Shown here: positions 18,430 to 27,536 of the stretch, piece by piece | Layout: each line of letters starts with the position of its first letter | Position numbering within the stretch: position 1 is the first letter of the stretch | DNA from: Belliella buryatensis | GTDB lineage: Bacteria > Bacteroidota > Bacteroidia > Cytophagales > Cyclobacteriaceae | Length of the DNA stretch: 64,000 nt | Direction: 5' to 3' | Assembly (NCBI RefSeq): GCF_900188245.1 | Contig: NZ_FZOK01000004.1 | Span: forward strand, 62,001 to 126,000 | Program-made: the position numbers and the translations under genes | Notes under the pieces: generated by a model | What the model saw: only the letters and a program-made list of their open reading frames with translations | Told to the model about the DNA's origin: nothing | Database searches by the model: none

Positions 18430-19398
18430 CTATTTTCTAGCTATAGCCTTTTTCGCTGCCTTTACTATATTCTCAGCATTCAAACCATATTTTTCTAGCA
18501 ATTCAGTAGGAGTACCTGACTCACCAAAGCTATCATTAACACCCACATACTCCAAAGGAGCTGGATTGTTTCTGATCAATGTTTGTGCGATGCTATCACC
18601 AAGTCCACCATTCAACTGATGCTCTTCAGCAGACACCGCACAGCCTGTCTTCTTTACGGAGGCGATGATCGCTGCTTCGTCTAGTGGCTTGATAGTATGG
18701 ATATTGATCACCTCTGCAGAGATGCCTTCAGCTCTTAGCATGGCTTCAGCGACTACAGCTTCCCATACCAAATGCCCAGTGGCGAATATCGTCACGTCTG
18801 TTCCATCGATCATGTGCCAAGCCTTACCGATTTCGAATTTCTGATCAGCAGGTGTGAAGATCGGCCAAGAAGGTCGACCAAATCTCAAGTAAACTGGTCC
18901 TTCATGCTCCGCTATCGCCATAGTGGCTGCTTTGGTCTGATTATAATCACAAGGGTTGATCACCGTCATGTGTGGGAGCATTTTCATCATTCCTACATCT
19001 TCTAGGATCTGATGCGTTGCCCCATCTTCTCCCAAAGTTAAACCTGCGTGAGAAGCACATATCTTAACATTTTTGTCAGAATAAGCTACTGATTGTCTGA
19101 TTTGGTCATACACACGTCCCGTGGAGAAATTGGCAAAAGTACCCGTAAAAGGAATCTTACCACCAATCGTCATCCCTGCTGCTAAACCAATCATATTGGC
19201 TTCTGCTATTCCTACTTGAAAGAATCTATCAGGAAATTCCTTTTGGAATGCACCCATCTTCAGGGAACCAATCAAATCTGCGCAAAGACCTACTACGTTT
19301 GGGTTTTTTCTTCCTGCCTCTAGGAGACCATCACCAAAACCTGAACGTGTATCTTTTTTCTCTGTATATGTATATTTTAAATCTAATGTCTTGTCCAT
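18430..19398 (-). CDS. Transketolase, C-terminal subunit (split enzyme)
   Basis: A 322-residue protein corresponding to the pyrimidine-binding and C-terminal domains of transketolase. Characteristic features are VVGLCADLIGSLKMG, FFQVGIAEANMIGLAAGM with the catalytic Glu contacting the thiamine aminopyrimidine, SHAGLTLGEDGATHQ, and the C-terminal domain starting near residue 185. It must pair with the N-terminal subunit encoded 12 bases upstream to make the ThDP-dependent enzyme that moves two-carbon units in the non-oxidative pentose phosphate pathway. It is the last gene of a five-gene operon. DXS-like activity is less likely because the partner has transketolase motifs. Confidence 0.93.
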   Translation of the reverse strand: MDKTLDLKYTYTEKKDTRSGFGDGLLEAGRKNPNVVGLCADLIGSLKMGAFQKEFPDRFFQVGIAEANMIGLAAGMTIGGKIPFTGTFANFSTGRVYDQIRQSVAYSDKNVKICASHAGLTLGEDGATHQILEDVGMMKMLPHMTVINPCDYNQTKAATMAIAEHEGPVYLRFGRPSWPIFTPADQKFEIGKAWHMIDGTDVTIFATGHLVWEAVVAEAMLRAEGISAEVINIHTIKPLDEAAIIASVKKTGCAVSAEEHQLNGGLGDSIAQTLIRNNPAPLEYVGVNDSFGESGTPTELLEKYGLNAENIVKAAKKAIARK

Positions 19399-19410
19399 TG
19401 TATTCCTCGA

Positions 19411-20262
19411 TTAATAGTCCCCTAAAGTTTCTTCTAATTGACCCAAAGCATTGGCTAACTGCTCGTCACTCGGGGCGATACCATGCCACTTGTGCGTACC
19501 GACCATAAAGTCCACACCATAGCCCATCTCGGTATGCAATAGATTCAAGACTGGCTTACCTTTTCCGGCAAGCGATTTTGCTTTTTCCAAACCTGCTAAC
19601 ACCGCTTCCATGTCATTGCCTTCGACTGTCTCGATCACTTCCCAGCCAAATGCTTCCCACTTGGCTTTGAGGTCTTTGAGATCCATCACATCTTTGGTAG
19701 GTCCATCGATCTGCTGTCTATTGAAGTCAATGGTTGCGATCAAATTGTCTACACCGTAGTGAGCGCCATACATGGCTGCTTCCCATACCTGACCTTCTTG
19801 CTGCTCTCCATCCCCCATCAATACATAGACAAAGCTGTCGTCTTGATTGAGTTTTTTGACTTGTGCAGCACCAAGGGCAGCAGATAAGCCTTGTCCTAGT
19901 GATCCTGATGCGATTCTGACGCCTGGAAGATGCTCTTCCGTCGCAGGGTGACCTTGAAGACGGCTATTCAGTTTCCTGAAAGTCTTCAATTCTTCAACAG
20001 AGAAATAGCCACTTCTCGCCAATACGGAATACCATACTGGTGAAATGTGTCCATTGGAAAGGAAGAATAGATCCTCTCCTATTCCATCCATGTTGAAGCT
20101 GCTGTCATGCTTCATCTGATTGAAATAAAGTGCAACAAAGAACTCCGTACAGCCTAAAGAGGCTCCCGGGTGACCTGACTGCACCGCATGCACCATACGG
20201 AGGATGTCACGTCTGACTTGGCTTGAGATTTTTGTAAGTTGTGCTAAAGGTTGTTTTTCCAT
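19411..20262 (-). CDS. Transketolase, N-terminal (ThDP-binding) subunit
   Basis: A 283-residue ThDP/pyrophosphate-binding half. Recognisable elements are the SGHPGASLGCTEFFVALY start, the LSNGHISPVWYSVLA motif, and the thiamine-diphosphate GDGEQQEGQVWEAAM-x-IDFNRQQ motif (G-D-G then N). It forms a complete enzyme only with the C-terminal subunit immediately downstream. The gap to the next gene is 12 bases and that to the upstream bcp gene is 15 bases, supporting one transcript. Split transketolases are common in Bacteroidota. Cytoplasmic. Confidence 0.94.
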   Translation of the reverse strand: MEKQPLAQLTKISSQVRRDILRMVHAVQSGHPGASLGCTEFFVALYFNQMKHDSSFNMDGIGEDLFFLSNGHISPVWYSVLARSGYFSVEELKTFRKLNSRLQGHPATEEHLPGVRIASGSLGQGLSAALGAAQVKKLNQDDSFVYVLMGDGEQQEGQVWEAAMYGAHYGVDNLIATIDFNRQQIDGPTKDVMDLKDLKAKWEAFGWEVIETVEGNDMEAVLAGLEKAKSLAGKGKPVLNLLHTEMGYGVDFMVGTHKWHGIAPSDEQLANALGQLEETLGDY

Positions 20263-20277
20263 TGGTTTGGAATATTG

Positions 20278-20727
20278 TTATTTGAGAATTTGATTCGTGT
20301 GTTCTTTGGTTTTCACTTTGTCGATGATTTCAGCGATTTTACCTTGTTCGTCAATGATGAAGGTAGTACGTGCTGTTCCCATGTACTTTTTACCATACAT
20401 GGATTTCTCTACCCAGGTGCCATAGGCTTCATGGACAGATTTGTCTTCATCCGCGATCAGGGAAAATGGCAATTCTTGTTTTTCAATAAATTTCTGGTGA
20501 GACTTCGCAGAATCTGAGCTGATGCCCAAAATGACAAAACCTGCTTTTTGTAAGGCTTCGTAATTATCTCTCAAGTTGCAGGCTTGTGCAGTACAGCCTG
20601 GCGTATTATCTTTGGGATAAAAATACAGGACAACCTTTTTCCCTTTGAAATCAGAAAGTTTAATAGGGTTGCCATTTTGGTCGATAGATTCAAAATCTGG
20701 AGCTACATTTCCTACTTCTAGTGACAT
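20278..20727 (-). CDS. bcp: Thioredoxin-dependent thiol peroxidase (Bcp/PrxQ)
   Basis: A 149-residue peroxiredoxin of the PrxQ subfamily that reduces hydrogen peroxide and organic hydroperoxides. The peroxidatic cysteine is Cys45 in PGCTAQACN, and the resolving cysteine, typical of alpha2-to-alpha3 PrxQ, is Cys50. The conserved FYPKDNTPGC and GISSDSAKSHQKF are present. No signal peptide. It lies between the M23 peptidase gene (24 bases upstream) and transketolase (15 bases downstream), apparently in one operon. Confidence 0.95.
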   Translation of the reverse strand: MSLEVGNVAPDFESIDQNGNPIKLSDFKGKKVVLYFYPKDNTPGCTAQACNLRDNYEALQKAGFVILGISSDSAKSHQKFIEKQELPFSLIADEDKSVHEAYGTWVEKSMYGKKYMGTARTTFIIDEQGKIAEIIDKVKTKEHTNQILK

Positions 20728-20751
20728 AGTTTTTGTTTTTTAAGGTTAAGT

Positions 20752-22611
20752 TTATTGGATTATACCGGTCCAGGTGGCTTCATTGCCTGCCATGTCCCTT
20801 ACCCTCAATAAAACCTCTCCTTTGAAAGGTTGTTTATCTAATTTTTCAGACCAGATGACAGCCTGCTTGTGTTCGTAGCGCATCATCACCCAATCTCCAT
20901 TGATAAATGCCTCAAAATCCCGAATTCCTGACTTTTCATCACTGATTCGAAATCTGATTTCGCTGGCATTCACACGTATGGGGAGGATTCTTGGAGGTAT
21001 TTCATCGCTATCCAGGACAAAAGTACCAAAATTTCTGGTTTTAAACTGAATATCATCGCCTTCCCAAGTACCACCCACAAAATTTTTCCTTCCATTACCC
21101 GCAACAGCATAGACATGAAGTCGACTCTTGTCTGGCTTGGATGCTGCCTGATGGATTTTAATGTCCAAATTTTGCTGAAGATAATCTCCTGAGGGGTTGA
21201 TACTTAGTGAGAAATCATTTTCCCTTCGCTGCAACTTGTACCTCAAAAACAAGTCATCCAACAGGGTATCGTCCGAAAAACCTAAAGTAACATCGCCATC
21301 TGTGAAAATCAACTCCTCGGCAAAGGGAATCTTGCTGATTATCTCAGGATTGACTAGCTCTGTACACAGATCTATTGAATCGGGAATGGCAAAATCCATA
21401 TTCCAGAGGTATATCCTTCTTCCATTCTCTTCATAAGCTGGGGCGATTTCCATAATGCGCTCACCTGCATATACCTTGGCCAAACTACCCACTTGGGACA
21501 ATTTGGTATCAATCACCATCACTTCTCTTTGATAAGTAATCTTAGTGGACGCATTGTTTGAAGTAGCTGTATAATACTGATTATCTTTTACTTCACCAAC
21601 AACATTTAAAGTTAAAATTCGGGTGTTACCAAAGAAATCCTTCATGTTGACTTGCAACTTTTTAGCCTGTCCATCCATAGCGCTGATTAGGCCTTTGCTG
21701 ACGGTATCTACTTCATAGAGTTGCATTGGATTGTTCGGGTATGGATAAAGTCTGACAAAGCGATTTTGATGCGTATGGGTCAAAAAGAACCTACCTTTAT
21801 TGAAGTCAATATGATCTACATCGATTCTGAAAATAGGTTTATCCTCTTCTAGCAATTCATAGATTGGTATACCAAAAATATTACTCACACCATCTTGCCT
21901 ATCTATCGCATAGACCTCTAGACCTACTTTCCCTGTGATTTTAATCTCATTGGGCAGCACATAGCGTCCTCCTTCCAATATGGGCGTAAATTCCTGACGC
22001 TCAAATTTGCCATTGACCCGCGATTCAAAATCCATTGGGCGAAGCGCTATACGGTATAAGATAGGAGGTGTATTATCCAGCACCTCTTTGTTAAATCCGA
22101 ACTTCAAGGGTTCAATGGCTCTATCCAAACTATCGCGAATTTCAAAGTGTAGATGTGGACCTCCCGAACTTCCTGTGTTACCACCATATCCTATAACTTC
22201 ACCTCTTTTTACACTCAAGGTATTTTCATCAAGATATACCTCAAGCTCATTTTTCTGCACAGCATACATTTCCTGCTTCATGCGCTCCATGATTTTGGGA
22301 GAGAATTTTTGCAAATGTGCATAGACAGAAGACTGCCCATTTGGATGCTTCACATACAGCACATTCCCATATCCGAAAGAAGAAATCTTTACTCTGTAAA
22401 CATAACCGTCTGCAATGGATAAAATAGGTTCTCCATCTACTCCACCAATCTTAATATCTATACCACTGTGAAAATGATTGGGCCTGATTTCGCTAAAATT
22501 ACCCGAAAGGAAGTTTCTTTGTCCAGGTTTGACCGGAAAGAGATAACCCTGAGCGAATAAAGAACCGCTGAGAAGACAAAAAAGAAGAAGAAATAGCTTA
22601 TTTAACTTCAA
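20752..22611 (-). CDS. M23 family metallopeptidase, periplasmic
   Basis: A 619-residue exported protein with a signal peptide (residues 1-21). The LytM/peptidase_M23 domain is unusually N-terminal. It has zinc ligands H48 and D52 (HSGID) and the HxH motif in GGPHLHFEIRD at about residue 150. All expected ligands are present, so cell-wall endopeptidase activity is plausible. The remaining 430 residues are beta-rich and include Ig-like or other accessory domains, with FGFNKEVLDNTPP marking the boundary. Its start overlaps the FAH-family gene by 14 bases. Confidence 0.9.
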   Translation of the reverse strand: MKLNKLFLLLFCLLSGSLFAQGYLFPVKPGQRNFLSGNFSEIRPNHFHSGIDIKIGGVDGEPILSIADGYVYRVKISSFGYGNVLYVKHPNGQSSVYAHLQKFSPKIMERMKQEMYAVQKNELEVYLDENTLSVKRGEVIGYGGNTGSSGGPHLHFEIRDSLDRAIEPLKFGFNKEVLDNTPPILYRIALRPMDFESRVNGKFERQEFTPILEGGRYVLPNEIKITGKVGLEVYAIDRQDGVSNIFGIPIYELLEEDKPIFRIDVDHIDFNKGRFFLTHTHQNRFVRLYPYPNNPMQLYEVDTVSKGLISAMDGQAKKLQVNMKDFFGNTRILTLNVVGEVKDNQYYTATSNNASTKITYQREVMVIDTKLSQVGSLAKVYAGERIMEIAPAYEENGRRIYLWNMDFAIPDSIDLCTELVNPEIISKIPFAEELIFTDGDVTLGFSDDTLLDDLFLRYKLQRRENDFSLSINPSGDYLQQNLDIKIHQAASKPDKSRLHVYAVAGNGRKNFVGGTWEGDDIQFKTRNFGTFVLDSDEIPPRILPIRVNASEIRFRISDEKSGIRDFEAFINGDWVMMRYEHKQAVIWSEKLDKQPFKGEVLLRVRDMAGNEATWTGIIQ

Positions 22612-23209
22612 AGTCCAGTAGTTTTTGTCCTTCTATAAATGCTTCTAATCGATCTCCAATATTGACTTTCCCTACTCCTGCGGGTGTACCTGTGAAGATC
22701 AGATCTCCTTTTTTCAGTGTAAAAAACTGCGAGACATATTCTATAATTACTGCGAAGTCAAATAGCATCATGGAAGTATTACCTTTTTGACGCAGCTCTC
22801 CATTGATCAGCAGGTGGAAATTGAGATCATTGAAGTCTTTGATTTCAGAAGTGGATAAAAATTCTCCAACGGGAGCAGAACCATTAAATGCTTTGGCGAT
22901 TTCCCAAGGTAGTCCTTTGGCCTTGCATTGATCCTGTAGGTCTCTTGCGGTGAAATCGATACCGATACCGATTTCTTCAAAATACCTATGAGCAAACTCC
23001 CTTTTGATGTATTTGCCTTCCTTATTGATTTTCAAAACCAATTCCACTTCATGGTGGATATTTTCCGAAAAGTCAGGGTGGAAAAAAGGCATGTTATTTT
23101 TCAATAACGCCGTGTCAGGCTTCAAAAATACGACGGGAGCTGTTGGTCTTTCGTTTTTGAGCTCTTCAATATGCTCTGCATAATTTCTGCCAATTGCAAT
23201 GATCTTCAT
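22598..23209 (-). CDS. Fumarylacetoacetate hydrolase (FAH) family protein
   Basis: A 203-residue cytoplasmic protein with the FAH catalytic fold. The start MKIIAIGRNYAEHIEELKNE matches the short FAHD1-like group. The metal ligands are expected in HHEVELVLKI and IGIDFTARDLQ, and GDLIFTGTPAGVG is the conserved substrate-side loop. Related enzymes act as acylpyruvases, oxaloacetate decarboxylases or hydratases, so the precise reaction is open. It is the first gene of the operon ending at the transketolase subunits and overlaps the M23 gene by 14 bases. Confidence 0.92.
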   Translation of the reverse strand: MKIIAIGRNYAEHIEELKNERPTAPVVFLKPDTALLKNNMPFFHPDFSENIHHEVELVLKINKEGKYIKREFAHRYFEEIGIGIDFTARDLQDQCKAKGLPWEIAKAFNGSAPVGEFLSTSEIKDFNDLNFHLLINGELRQKGNTSMMLFDFAVIIEYVSQFFTLKKGDLIFTGTPAGVGKVNIGDRLEAFIEGQKLLDFEVK

Positions 23210-23326
23210 GGGTATAGTTTACTTTATTGATGTCTTATTCCCTGAATGAATTCTAAAGATAATCAGAGATTTTTAATATTAAGTGTATTATTTACATTTA
23301 TTTATTTTATTGATCATAAATACATA

Positions 23327-24916
23327 TCAATGTAAATTATTCCTTACATACATTTCAATCAGATGTTCTGCACATCTTTCTCCATCCATAGCCGCCGATA
23401 CAATTCCTCCTGCATATCCAGCCCCTTCTGCGCATGGATAGAGCCTTTTGATGATAGGATGCTCAAAAGTCTCCTTGATTCTTGGAATTCTCACTGGAGA
23501 AGAAGTTCTACTTTCTACCCCTATCAACTGAGATTCATTGGTGCAATAACCTTTCATTTTTTTTCCAAAAGCCTGAAATGCATCTACTAAGCGATTAGAA
23601 ATGAAGTCTGGAAGCACTTCATGCATATCCGCTGACAGCAGACCTGGCTGGTAAGAAGTATCCAAAAGCGAACTGCTAGATTTTCTATTGACAAAGTCCA
23701 ACATGCGTTGTGCTGGAGCTACTTGTGTTTTACCGCCTATTTCCCAAGCCTTCTTTTCCACGTCAGCTTGGAACATCATAGCTGCCAATGGGCCATATTT
23801 AACATATTGAGGTAAGTCTTCTAGTTCTACAGCAGCCACAATTCCCGAATTAGCGAATTTACTATCTCTTCTGCTTGGACTCATACCATTGACTACCAAT
23901 TCACCCGGTGAGGTAGCGGCAGGTACGATAAAACCTCCAGGGCACATGCAAAAAGAGAAAACCCCTCTTTGCTTTCCTTTATAATAAGTTTGCTGTACTA
24001 AGGCATAGCTAGAAGCTGGAAGATAAGGTCCTCGATCCAGCTCACAATGATATTGAATCTGATCAATCAGGTTTTGGCTGTGTTCTATCCTTACACCAAG
24101 GGCAAAAGGTTTGGCTTCTATCAGTATATTTTTAGCATGCAAAAGGTGAAAAATATCTCTAGCTGAATGACCTGTAGCTAAAATAACACCCAGTCCTTTG
24201 ATTTGCTCTCCATCCTGCGTAATTACACCAACCATTTCATTGTCCTTCAGGATAAAGTCAACTACTTTGGTATTGAAAAGGACTTCCCCTCCTGCTTGGA
24301 TGATAGATTCTCGGAGTTCGGTGACAATTTTAGGAAGTTTATTGGTACCAATGTGCGGGTGTGCATCCACCAAGATCTCTTCTGTAGCACCATGAGAGAC
24401 AAAAATCTCCATGATTCTCCTGATATCTCCTCTTTTCTTGGAGCGGGTATAGAGCTTTCCATCTGAATAGGTTCCCGCACCTCCTTCACCAAAACAATAG
24501 TTGGATTCCGGATTGACAATATGGTCTTTATTGATTGCAGCAAGATCTCTTCTCCTTGCTCTAACATCTTTACCTCTTTCTATTAGGATTGGTTTTACGC
24601 CAAGTTCAATAGCTCTTAATGCTGCAAATAATCCAGCAGGACCTGCACCTACGATTATGATTTGATCAGCGTTTTTGACATTTTGGTAAGCTTTTGGAGT
24701 AGACAAAAGCGGAGTCGAAGGCTCGTCAATAAATGCCTCTGCGGTCACATTTACTTTAACTTGCCTGCCACGTGCATCTATCGATCGCTTGACTTGCCTA
24801 GCTTTAAATTGATGTTGCTCGGTTTTAATTCCGAGTCTTTTGGCAACTACCTCCTGAAAGACCTGCTCGTCATAAGCCTCCTTCGGGCTGAGTTGTAAGT
24901 TTAATTCTTTTTTCAT
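23327..24916 (-). CDS. COG2509-type NAD(P)/FAD-dependent oxidoreductase
   Basis: The chosen start at 24916 gives MKKELNLQLSPKEAYDE; the frame stays open 22 codons further but without a conserved N-terminus. After an N-terminal domain (about residues 1-85) comes the dinucleotide-binding motif IIVGAGPAGLFAALRA. Then FGEGGAGTYSDGKLYTR, VILATGHSARDIF and a C-terminal FAD contact (GAGYAGGIVSAAMDGER) follow. These define the uncharacterised FAD-dependent dehydrogenase family. No signal peptide. The substrate is unknown. It lies next to the tryptophan 2,3-dioxygenase gene on the same strand with 163 bases between them. Confidence 0.88.
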   Translation of the reverse strand: MKKELNLQLSPKEAYDEQVFQEVVAKRLGIKTEQHQFKARQVKRSIDARGRQVKVNVTAEAFIDEPSTPLLSTPKAYQNVKNADQIIIVGAGPAGLFAALRAIELGVKPILIERGKDVRARRRDLAAINKDHIVNPESNYCFGEGGAGTYSDGKLYTRSKKRGDIRRIMEIFVSHGATEEILVDAHPHIGTNKLPKIVTELRESIIQAGGEVLFNTKVVDFILKDNEMVGVITQDGEQIKGLGVILATGHSARDIFHLLHAKNILIEAKPFALGVRIEHSQNLIDQIQYHCELDRGPYLPASSYALVQQTYYKGKQRGVFSFCMCPGGFIVPAATSPGELVVNGMSPSRRDSKFANSGIVAAVELEDLPQYVKYGPLAAMMFQADVEKKAWEIGGKTQVAPAQRMLDFVNRKSSSSLLDTSYQPGLLSADMHEVLPDFISNRLVDAFQAFGKKMKGYCTNESQLIGVESRTSSPVRIPRIKETFEHPIIKRLYPCAEGAGYAGGIVSAAMDGERCAEHLIEMYVRNNLH

Positions 24917-25079
24917 TGTAAGGTATTTATCCTTAAAAGGTGAATTGGTTATAGGTTGATTGAGTTCTCCGAGGCCTCTCAAGGTGGATTATAAGATTGG
25001 AAGATTGTGGGCTTTTTATGGAATTGTTGGGTTAATTGTTAAGGTAAAGGCTGATTCTTCCTCCTTTCCTCTTTTTCCT

Positions 25080-26048
25080 TTAACCTCTTCCCTCTTCTCC
25101 AAAGATCTCTTTCACAACCCAGCCTTTACCCCATTCTTCTTTTTCTTGATCTGTCCAAAGTTCGGGATAGAAGATTACTTTTTGAAATCGTGGGGGTAAA
25201 TACTTTTGCCAGTTGGTGCCTCCAGTAGCTGCAATATCTACAGGATCTCTTTGCAAATACCTCACTGCAGATTTGTAATGTGCCAATGGCCAGAAGACAT
25301 TAGCTTTGAGGTCTAGACTTTTCATTAATTCTAACAAAGCCTTATCTTTTCCTTCACATTGCTGATACTTCTGCCAAATATTTTTTTGCTTATAATTATG
25401 AATCAATTCCTTCAACTCTTTCCCATATTTGGACTCAAAAGTCTTGAGGGTAAGTGTTTTCTCACCAGTAGCCAACTCAATGGCACCTTGTTGCCAATAC
25501 AAATGATCAAATAAAACTTCAACATCTGCGTTTGAACTGGTAGTAGCCCTCTTTTCTACATGGAGGAGATTGACCACATCAGCAGACATGATTTCAATAA
25601 CACGGTATTGCGCACTTTGGAAACCTGATGAAGGCAGTAAAGACATTCTAAATCTGAGAAATTGCTCTCTTTCCATTCCCTTCCACATCACTGCAAAAGA
25701 GGAGATCAAATGATCAAAATACATGATCACCCTTTCTAACCTTTCTTTAAAAAATTCGGCTGAGATCTTTTCCTGATCTGCGATTTGTTCAAGTTCCCAG
25801 ATGATCAATTTGAAATATAATTCTGTGATTTGATGGTAAATGATAAAAATCTTTTCGTCCTTAAATGAAGTCTTGGGTTGTTGCAAAGAGAGTAAGACAT
25901 CCAAATTGATATAATCCCAATAAGTCAAATAATCTGAGTAAAGTAATCCTTCCAAATAAGAAGACAAATCTTGGCCTGATGCTTTGAATTTCTCTTGAAG
26001 TAGCTCTATTTTCTCTAAAATGTCTTTTTGGCTTGAGGCTGGGTTCAT
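25080..26048 (-). CDS. Tryptophan 2,3-dioxygenase family protein
   Basis: A 322-residue cytoplasmic haem dioxygenase converting L-tryptophan to N-formylkynurenine. Family features include YLTYWDYINLDVLLSLQ, FIIYHQITELYFKLIIWEL containing the active-site His, SSGFQSAQYRVIE, the haem-ligating His in PLAHYKSAVRYL, and an ATGGTNWQKYLPP loop corresponding to the conserved tryptophan-binding GTGGS region. The chain is a little longer than classical KynA and diverges in the last 40 residues. It is divergent from the glutaryl-CoA dehydrogenase gene (120 bases apart), which fits tryptophan catabolism, although the kynurenine-pathway genes in between are not in the window. Confidence 0.9.
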   Translation of the reverse strand: MNPASSQKDILEKIELLQEKFKASGQDLSSYLEGLLYSDYLTYWDYINLDVLLSLQQPKTSFKDEKIFIIYHQITELYFKLIIWELEQIADQEKISAEFFKERLERVIMYFDHLISSFAVMWKGMEREQFLRFRMSLLPSSGFQSAQYRVIEIMSADVVNLLHVEKRATTSSNADVEVLFDHLYWQQGAIELATGEKTLTLKTFESKYGKELKELIHNYKQKNIWQKYQQCEGKDKALLELMKSLDLKANVFWPLAHYKSAVRYLQRDPVDIAATGGTNWQKYLPPRFQKVIFYPELWTDQEKEEWGKGWVVKEIFGEEGRG

Positions 26049-26168
26049 GTGCTAAAATTTTATCGAATAAGGTAGTTTTTTAACCTGCTTCTTATTTATT
26101 TCAAGGCAGGAATTGATCATCATAGTACAACAAAATTCCACTTTAATTGGCAATAAACCAAAACAGAT

Positions 26169-27377
26169 ATGAATCCAAATCAAACGAGTATTAAATCCGG
26201 TAAACAAGACATGTTTGAAGGAGTAGATTTTTACGGAGTAGATGACCTTCTGTCAGAGGAGCATCTACTGATTCGCACATCTATTAGAGATTTCGTAAAA
26301 AAAGAAATCAGCCCATTCATTGAAGATTGGGCACAAAATGCACATTTTCCATACGAAATAGTTAAGAAATTTGGTGATGTTGGAGCCTTTGGTCCACAGA
26401 TTCCCTCCGAGTATGGAGGAGGTGGATTGGATTACATTGCTTATGGCTTGATCATGCAAGAGATCGAAAGAGGTGATTCTGGCATGCGAAGCACAGCCTC
26501 TGTTCAGGGTTCTTTGGTGATGTACCCAATCTATAAATTTGGCTCAGAAGCGCAGAAACAAAAATACCTACCAAAATTAGCCTCTGGTGAAATGTTGGGT
26601 TGCTTTGGGCTAACAGAACCTGACCACGGTTCAAATCCAAGTGGGATGACTACCAACTTCAAGGATATGGGAGATCATTATCTATTGAATGGTGCCAAGA
26701 TGTGGATTTCCAACTCACCCAAAGCTGATATTGCAGTCGTTTGGGCAAAAAATGAAGAAGGAAGAATTCACGGATTGATCGTAGAAAGAGGTATGGAGGG
26801 TTTCTCAACCCCTGAGACACACAACAAATGGTCCCTTAGGGCATCTTGTACCGGAGAACTGGTATTTGACAATGTGAAAGTTCCAAAGGAAAATCTGCTT
26901 CCTGGTAAATCTGGCCTGGGTGCACCGATGATGTGTTTAGATTCTGCTAGATATGGCATCGCATGGGGAGCCGTGGGTGCAGCAATGGATTGTTATGATT
27001 CAGCTAGAAGATATGCTCTGGAAAGGATACAGTTTGATAAACCAATAGGTTCTTTTCAATTAATACAAAAAAAATTGGCAGAAATGCTTTCTGAAATCAC
27101 CAAAGCACAATTACTTAATTGGAAATTGGGCAAAATGATGAATGAAGGAAAGGCTACAACTGCCCAGATTTCATTGGCTAAGCGCAACAATGTGGCCATG
27201 GCTTTGGACATCGCTCGAGAAGCAAGGCAAATTCATGGTGGCATGGGTATCACTGGAGAGTATCCAATGATGCGTCACATGATGAACTTGGAGTCTGTTG
27301 TTACTTATGAAGGCACGCATGATATTCACTTACTGATTCTCGGGCATGCGATTACGGGGATAGCGGCTTTTAAGTAG
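26169..27377 (+). CDS. gcdH: Glutaryl-CoA dehydrogenase-like acyl-CoA dehydrogenase
   Basis: A 402-residue flavoprotein that oxidises and decarboxylates glutaryl-CoA to crotonyl-CoA. The signatures CFGLTEPDHGSNPSGM and the C-terminal YEGTHDIHLLILGHAITGIAAF are those of GCDH rather than of ordinary acyl-CoA dehydrogenases. The catalytic base is Glu381 in TYEGTHDIH. The substrate-binding region includes RLHxxxx-like RIHGLIVERGMEGFS. The gene is preceded by a divergent tryptophan 2,3-dioxygenase gene and followed by heptad repeats and a hairpin, not by an operon partner. Products feed beta-oxidation. Confidence 0.92.
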   Translation: MNPNQTSIKSGKQDMFEGVDFYGVDDLLSEEHLLIRTSIRDFVKKEISPFIEDWAQNAHFPYEIVKKFGDVGAFGPQIPSEYGGGGLDYIAYGLIMQEIERGDSGMRSTASVQGSLVMYPIYKFGSEAQKQKYLPKLASGEMLGCFGLTEPDHGSNPSGMTTNFKDMGDHYLLNGAKMWISNSPKADIAVVWAKNEEGRIHGLIVERGMEGFSTPETHNKWSLRASCTGELVFDNVKVPKENLLPGKSGLGAPMMCLDSARYGIAWGAVGAAMDCYDSARRYALERIQFDKPIGSFQLIQKKLAEMLSEITKAQLLNWKLGKMMNEGKATTAQISLAKRNNVAMALDIAREARQIHGGMGITGEYPMMRHMMNLESVVTYEGTHDIHLLILGHAITGIAAFK

Positions 27378-27385
27378 GAGACAAC

Positions 27386-27427
27386 TTAAGATAAAAGACG
27401 TTAGACATAAGACGTAAGATTTAAGAC
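27386..27427. repeat. Six heptanucleotide repeats after the glutaryl-CoA dehydrogenase gene
   Basis: Starting 9 bases after the stop codon are six 7-base units: TTAAGAT, AAAAGAC, GTTAGAC, ATAAGAC, GTAAGAT, TTAAGAC. They keep a strict 7-base period with a core of AAGAC or TAGAC. The same periodicity occurs at two other intergenic sites in this window. Confidence 0.7.
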
Positions 27428-27476
27428 AGAGTCTTTGCAAATAATAAAAAGAATCTTAATAAGAAGAATCTTATTT

Positions 27477-27505
27477 ACCTTTGAGGTTTTTGAAACCTCA
27501 AAGGT
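27477..27505. repeat. Perfect 13-bp palindromic hairpin (ACCTTTGAGGTTT)
   Basis: ACCTTTGAGGTTT and AAACCTCAAAGGT form a perfect 13-bp stem with a 3-base loop. It has no adjacent T-run on either strand, so it is not a typical terminator. It may be a dispersed REP-like palindrome. Confidence 0.6.
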
Positions 27506-27536
27506 CTTTATAGTTTAAGAGAAATACATACAAAAA

